A DNA stretch of 64,000 bases from Portulaca oleracea (Eukaryota > Streptophyta > Magnoliopsida > Caryophyllales > Portulacaceae): the NCBI GenBank assembly GCA_029582165.1, contig CM055870.1, forward strand, positions 44,844,513 to 44,908,512, read 5' to 3'. Below, piece by piece: positions 58,317 to 64,000 of the stretch. The position numbers and the translations under genes are program-made. Numbering within the stretch: position 1 is the stretch's first letter; each line of letters begins with the position of its first letter. The notes beneath the pieces were generated by a model, which worked only from the letters and a program-made list of their open reading frames with translations, searched no databases and was not told where the DNA came from.

Positions 58317-59628
58317 CGGTGGCGGTGCCACCTGTTGCCGGCCGCCGACGCGCACTAAGAGAGAGAGAAAGAGCAGCGGTGGTCGGTGGGACCACGAGGA
58401 CCGTTTGCTCGATGAGCGCAAGAGAGAGCGGCGGTGGCACGAGCCATTAACGGTGACCGCGCTGTGATGGTGGCGGTGGCGGGCAATTGCAGCGACGACC
58501 GGTGACCCTTGGTGGCAGCGGCGACGGTGGTCTGACGCAAGACAGAGGAAGGGTTGGTCAGGGTGGTTCAAGCAAGGTCTTTGGACGGTTTTCCGGACTG
58601 CCCAGAATTGAGACCCTAACTATTCACTTGAGAGTCAAAGTGGGTAATCTCTGTTCCCTCTTAATAACTGTTAAGTTTCAGGTTTAGTTAATAGATTTGA
58701 ATACTGAATACATGCCTGGAATTATTAATGGTATTGGAGTGGTTGGATTGAATTATGTAATCGAGTTGGAAGTTGGATGGTATTTGGGATGAACATTGAG
58801 TGTCGAGGTTTGTTTGGGACGGTGTATGTGAGGAGGGAACTCGGGTTGATTTGTGAAATTAGAATGTCTTGGGTTGAATAAGTAATTGTATAGAGGATTG
58901 TTTAATTGTTTTATGTCTTACTTCCGTTGCAATATATGCCGATATTATTTGAGTTACGGCCTAATTGACCCTTATATATGCGAATATGTATATATCGTAT
59001 TAGATTGGACGAGTTTTGTCTGGAATGATGTCAATTTCGCTATTTATGAGCAAAGTGTGCTTGGGTGGATCTTTGATGAGATACAATGCACATCTTGGAT
59101 AGGATATATACTTAAAGAATGAAATTTGGAGTGTATGGCTCGATGGTTGGGTATATAGTATGTGTATGTATGCTCTAGTCTAGCGCGAACGGAAATTAAA
59201 TTGCTTGTTAATTGTTATATGTGAATTTAAGTCTCTATGTACATACTTATATCCTTTTTTTTTCTGGGTTTGTGTGATTGAAAGGTGGTTGTGGGAGTTT
59301 TTGTTCGAAAGGAAGGATTTCAAGTAAATGTTTTAGGGCGTGTTGAAAAGTATTTGCATTTCCAAGTCGTTAATACTTGTTAAATGGATTTACCGTAACT
59401 AAAGAAAACTTATCTGAGTTATTCGAGCGTTTGGATTTCTTAAATGGAAAAAAGGTTGGAAAATTGGCCAGTTGAGCTATTTTGATTTGAATGAAATGTA
59501 TTTTCCTACCTTATATACGATTTGGAAAGCTATTTGGATGAGAAGTATATGGTATGGTTTTGTTATGCGATTTACGAGTTTGAAACGATTTTCGGGCTAA
59601 GTGTATTGCACTAGGTACTGTGGACTAG

Positions 59629-59717
59629 TTGGAAAGCCGGAGTTACACCTGTAAAGGGGAACTGAATCGGCTTTTGGAAAGCCGGAGTTACACCTGTAAA
59701 GGGGAACTGAATCGGCT
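59629..59717. repeat. 45-bp tandem duplication
   Basis: Two head-to-tail, essentially identical copies of TTGGAAAGCCGGAGTTACAC plus the following 25 bases. Confidence 0.92.
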
Positions 59718-61026
59718 AAGTATATAAAGTCCATTGACGTTAGAACTCCCGGGAAGTTAAACTAACTGTCTTAAGGGGGAACCGGCCCCGACTGGAGAGT
59801 GCTGAAAGTACCCTACGCCCATGGTATTAATATTTTCGTATAAGGGAAAGAAGGAAAGATTATATGAAATCGTGGTTTATTGAAATGGTATATAATATGA
59901 TTATGGAAATTTGGAAAAGGGAATCTGAGTAAATTTTAATACATGGTTAAAGTGCGTGAGTTATTCTTTATATGTTGAAGGTGTTATGTTCTTATTTAGA
60001 ATGACTTTGAAAGGTTTTGAAAAATGTTTGGTTTCCCACTTGAGAATTGTGATTGTGTTTGATTATGTTCAAACTAAGTTTCAAAAGGTCTTGTGATTTA
60101 TATAAATAATTTACCTTGTTATTATTGATTTGTGTGCGTGATATTTGACCTTTGAGTGCGTCTTTTAATTAGATTGATGCATTACATGTGAATCTCATCA
60201 TAATTATTCATTTTGGAAGCTAAAGAGAATATAAGAGTCACTTGAGGAATCACTAAGTTAGAATGATGATGTGCATTGAGTTGGTTGCGGCCTAGTAGAA
60301 CACTAAGAGTACTTGCTATGCCCCTTTGATGGCTCCCTGACTATTTTCATGACTAAAAAGGTTACCCCATTCCCTTGTAGTTGATCTGGAAGTTATGAGA
60401 TTGTTTAGCTACCTCACACGAGATATGTAAATACTTGAATGGGAACCTTACACCTAGTTACTTAATGAGTTCTGAAGTGACCAAGAGATGCATTTGCATT
60501 ATGATGACTGTACTTGGGGGAAAATAGGATTAAAGTGACTACCACTTCAGGTTGCTTAAATCTCAATAGTTGTTTCAGGGTACAAGTTACCCACTGAGCT
60601 GTGGTTTGCTCATATCCCCTTTTCCCTCCCCCTTACAGGTCAATATGAAGATCAGGAGCTGACTGTTTGTTTGGAGATCGAGTATATTTAGATGTTTATG
60701 TATACAGAAAGTATTTGTTTTGTAGTTCGAATTCTATTGTAAATGTATTTGGAATGCTTGGGATCGTTGATGCATTTAAATTGTAATCCGAGCGTGTGGC
60801 TCGTGATATCCGACGTGTGGCCGTTGACTTCTATTTTGGTTTAGTTTGTTTATTTCAGGGTTGTAAGGCTTTAAGTATGGGAAACGTCCATATTACAGAA
60901 GGAACTCTACCGGATTCTCCTCAGAAAATTTTGGAAATTAGTTTCTAAGTTCTCCTTTTTACCTTTCTCAACCTTAATTAGGCTGAGATTGACCTCAACA
61001 GCCCTATTAGGGAGCGGACTGTTTCA

Positions 61027-61231
61027 GTAGCACCCGCTACAACCCTGGTAGTGGGCGCTACAGCCCAAGGGAAAACAACAAGGCAAGGTGGCAGCCGAGC
61101 GTTACGCCCATTACGCCAGTGGTCGCGCCCGCGACAAACAACATCACGCCCGCGACGTTCGATGATCAGCTGACGGATGGAACAGGACAAACCTTGGTCG
61201 CACCCGCGACTAAGGGTGTTGCGCTCGCGAC
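61027..61231. promoter_or_regulatory. Palindrome array in the plus-strand A-family LTR
   Basis: Units: GTAGC-ACCC-GCTAC (61027-61040, perfect), GTAGT-GGGC-GCTAC (61048-61061), GTCGC-GCCC-GCGAC (61122-61135, perfect), ATCAC-GCCC-GCGAC (61143-61156, decayed), GTCGC-ACCC-GCGAC (61197-61210, perfect) and GTTGC-GCTC-GCGAC (61218-61231). The nested LTR's TSD (GTAGC) is the arm of the first unit. Confidence 0.75.
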
Positions 61232-61526
61232 GGGTCAAGAACTGTGGAAAAGTCGCGCGTGTATGTGCGATTAGTTCAGGGTTTGGGTTGTATTTTATCT
61301 CCTTCTATAAATACCCCAATGTAATTCAGACCTAAGTTCTAAGCTTTTATTTAGTTTTAGAGTAGGTTTAGGTTAGATTAGGTTTAATTGCTTTCTTTAA
61401 TTTTGCCTTAATCCTTTAATTATTCTTCAAGTTTTCAATTGTTCTTCAAGTTTCTTCAAGCTTTCTTGCAATCTTTCTTCAAGCTTTCTCAATTCAAGCA
61501 AGTTTCCATTTAAGTTTTACAAGCTT

Positions 61527-61572
61527 TCTCTCTCTTTTTTTTTTTTTTCTCTCTCTCTCTCTCTCTCTCTCC
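61527..61572. repeat. (CT)n / T-rich microsatellite in the A-family LTR
   Basis: TCTCTC, a 16-base T run, then (CT)n. It is the complement-strand counterpart of the (GA)n tracts at 19262 and 26057. Confidence 0.9.
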
Positions 61573-63442
61573 TTTCAATTGCCATTGATGTCTTGTTTTC
61601 AAGCTTTCTAGTGATAGCCACAACCAATCCACTTTTAGTGAGGTGGAGGGTCAAGGGTTACCAATTCTACTTTCTAGTGAGAATTCGGGGATCCTTGGTA
61701 ATCCAATCCACAAGTTTCTTGTTTGTTCGGGGGAAATCTAAGTGTAGATTGAAGATTAGTTCATTAAAGGTATAATTTCTTTGCCCCAATTTCATTGTTC
61801 ATTCTAGTTCTTCATTTATTGTTTTTCATTGCTTTCTTAGTTTCATGCTTTTATTGCTTTCTTGATTAAGCATGTCTAAATTAGCTTAATAGCTTTATTT
61901 ACATAATTTACCGCTTCCCGCATTGAAAAACCTCAAACGCAAACCGATTTCCTCATCAAGCCTAACACCCATCCTCGTGGACCGAAACCCTATTAAAAAC
62001 CACAAAAACTACTACCGAACATAACACAATAGTTAGACTTAGCATTTTCCATAAGTAGTCGAAGCATCACATATTGCCAACCAACCGTACACACATCACA
62101 CTTGGACTTTAAACTAACATTTTTTTTATAGCCCTGATTCAAAATTTACATTCATCACAGTGAAACATAAAGGTAATCCCAAGGAGTTTCATCATATCAC
62201 CATAATACTTCAATATTTAACTCCACCCAAAGAGGCAATCAACCATAACAAAAGTATTTTATTACTCTAACCAACCCAAGAGCTTTACCTTCTTTGCTTA
62301 ACTGGACTGTTTGTCGGAACTTGCCTTGGTAGCCTTAGTCTTAGAGGCACCACCCAAAACAAAACATAAAACAAAGTTCACAAATGAGTCGAAACTCAGC
62401 ACACATATTCCTATACAGTTAAATAACTATAAGCAATTCATTTTATTTTGGGCATTTCAATTCATTTTACAAACAGATAAGAGAGAAATAACAACAATTA
62501 AGACTTGTTAGCCAGATTATTATTATCCGGACGTTTCCCTGCTTGCAATCATCAGACTAAGCCTATATATATGCGCATACCCGGACCGATCGGGAGGCAT
62601 GGTCGACACTGGCCAGGTATTAACTTGGGTAGTTCCCTATATGACAAATAACTTGGGTCGGGACCACATTTAGATGAGAAAAACATGTAAAACATTACCT
62701 ATTCATATTAAAATTAATAAACTTGCTTACTTGAACACAAATAAGTGAGTTTGGATAAGGTACATGCAATACGCGTACCTTAAACTTGAAACCGCAAATA
62801 ACACAACTTGAAAGCTTGAATGGACTCGAACAGGGTGCAACAACGACCTATTGGACCACACTTGAAAAGAACAATAGTGCGAAATAAGTTGAATTTTTTA
62901 AGAAGGGAGTGTCTCCTAAACTAATTCTAATAAAGTTAACTCAATTAAAAGATTGGAGAATTTTGTAATTTTGCGGTAAATTTATGGAAGACATAACTTT
63001 CTCTACGAATCTCAGAAAGGTATATAAGATGTCTTTTCAAAAAGCTAAAAATAAGAACTACGATTTTCTAGTTAAAATTTGAGGCCAAAAAGAAGTTTAA
63101 GGGCTAGAAAATGTGAAAAGAAAAGGGCTAGTTCTGCAGAATTTTAAAATTGGTAGTGAAATTTTTGAGGACCCATAACTTAAGAATAAGACATCGAATA
63201 ATTGTGGGCGAGCAGTCTATGGAAAACATAAATCATATATCATAACACTTTTGTTGATCATAACCTCATATAAGCCTTGGAAAAACTCCAAAGAGTGCCT
63301 TGAATGTGTTGTGACTCTTTAAAATTTTGGGCAAAAAATATTTACTAGGTTGAACTTAACAGTTCATAGCTTTCTCTCCCGATATCCAATGAACGCGCAA
63401 GAGACCATTCCGGAAAGCTTGCGGAACGTACTACAACTTTTA

Positions 63443-63540
63443 TGTTGATCACTGAAGCTATTAAGACCTCCTTAATATCTATAAATGCTCATGTTTATCA
63501 CTGAAGCTATTAAGGCCTTCTTAATATCTAAAAACGCTCA
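63443..63540. repeat. 49-bp tandem duplication
   Basis: ATCACTGAAGCTATTAAG with the following ~30 bases occurs twice, 49 bp apart, with a few substitutions. Confidence 0.85.
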
Positions 63541-64000
63541 CGAACCTACTGCCCCTAGAAAAACGTATACGATGGGACATCCATATTAACTTCGACATAA
63601 CTTGAGTATACACATTGAAATCTCGAGATTCCAAAGCCGGGTGCAAACTAGTACTTAAGGCTATCAACTATACAATTGTTTTGGTTACGGGATGTCTCGG
63701 TTGTTCCACAAAACACAAAATACAAATCCACCTCAAATTGACCACCTTGAGCCTTTCCTTGATATTTTCAATCGATTCTACACTTTAAGCCACTTCTCAA
63801 GTGCATGTGTTCTTTTCATATTAAACATCTCCAAACAGCAGAACATACTATAATTTACCCATCTTCTGTTACTCAAAGCTCATGTAAGGCTTCACTTTAT
63901 GGACATGGACAAACAAAAAAAACTTCACTTTATGAACAATTCACACCAAAATACCACCTGCATGTATCATCCATTGACATCCACCAACACTACTCTTTTC

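Larger units (their letters stand above)
57847..61026 (+). mobile_element. Solo LTR (3180 bp) nested in the 57.6-62.0 kb LTR
   Basis: TGTAAGATCCGGGAG at the left and GAGCGGACTGTTTCA at the right, with exact TSD GTAGC at 57842-57846 and 61027-61031. Similar in length and plan to the 397-3950 LTR (C/G-rich leader, long AT-rich body), but it shares little sequence. It contains (GA)n at 58270-58313 and a 45-bp duplication at 59629-59717. Confidence 0.85.
57604..62021 (+). mobile_element. Solo LTR of the TGTTCGG (A) family, containing another solo LTR
   Basis: TGTTCGGTCTC to ACCGAACA, exact TSD TAACA at 57599-57603 and 62022-62026. Opposite orientation to element A. Without the 57847-61026 insert it is about 1.23 kb. 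It keeps the TATCTCCTTCTATAAATACC promoter-like region (about 61297) and the (CT)n tract (61527-61572) of the family. Confidence 0.92.
57438..64000. repeat. Outer LTR-like sequence hosting nested solo LTRs
   Basis: TATAACACCCCTAGGTTGACAG at 57438 resembles the TGTAACACCCC start of long gypsy LTRs. After the TAACA-flanked insertion, sequence with LTR texture continues from 62027 to the window end, without genes. The class is inference and no right end is in view. Confidence 0.35.

Noticed and set aside
58180..58571. Ser/Leu- and Arg/Glu-rich ORFs around 58.2-58.6 kb
   Set aside because: They are products of the (GA)n tract and GC-rich LTR leader; frames are open on both strands, as expected for simple repeats.

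Overview
This is a repeat-dominated segment of a flowering-plant (probably eudicot) nuclear genome. Plant signatures are LTR retrotransposons primed by tRNA-Met or tRNA-Asp, L1-type LINEs with RNase H tails, hAT- and Stowaway-type MITEs, and one intact-looking plant cell-wall glycosyltransferase reading frame. The DNA is AT-rich outside a few GC-rich LTR leaders. I do not claim a species.

Layout. 1-7.5 kb: decayed LINE sequence (an ORF1-like remnant on the minus strand) broken by a 3.55-kb solo LTR (TSD ATTGG) and a 0.9-kb 5'-truncated LINE (16-bp TSD), then a second LINE tail on the plus strand. 8.9-12.0 kb: a second long LTR of the same type, ending inside a ~200-bp tandem repeat. 13.0-38.2 kb: one old minus-strand Ty3/gypsy-like element ('B') whose LTRs, gag and protease fragments were exploded by later insertions. 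These are a gag-only Ty1/copia-like element (C1, 14.3-18.4 kb), a non-autonomous tRNA-Asp-primed LTR element (A, 18.8-27.0 kb, itself holding a solo LTR), a solo LTR (29.0-31.1 kb), a hAT-type MITE containing an L1 LINE (31.7-35.9 kb), and another solo LTR (36.4-37.9 kb). 38.2-39.5 kb: an unidentified coding-like remnant. 40.2-44.0 kb: C2, a second gag-only copia-like element. 44.1-45.5 kb: a hAT-type MITE inside another hAT-type element. 46.4-47.2 kb: the 5' part of a LINE ORF2. 50.4-52.4 kb: the only convincing host gene, a GT47 (exostosin/MUR3-class) xyloglucan galactosyltransferase. 52.9 kb: a Stowaway MITE. 53-57.2 kb: LTR-like sequence, a tandem repeat and a third hAT-type MITE. 57.4-64 kb: a solo LTR inside a solo LTR inside an LTR-like sequence.

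Target-site duplications make the nesting order readable. Exact or near-exact TSDs bracket the three two-LTR elements (A, C1, C2), six solo LTRs and all hAT/Stowaway elements. Element B is the oldest layer and lacks matching TSDs.

The most unusual signal is not a gene. At least five LTR types or copies carry arrays of short perfect or near-perfect palindromes: arms of 5-9 bp around a fixed 4-5 bp centre rich in GGC/GCC. The centre is conserved while the two arms change together between units (GTAGC/GCTAC, GTCGC/GCGAC, GGCTC/GAGCC, AAAACGC/GCGTTTT, ATACC/GGTAT). In element A the two LTRs differ most sharply exactly in this array. The host gene has its own oddity: an in-frame TAG separates the Golgi membrane anchor from the stem and catalytic domain.
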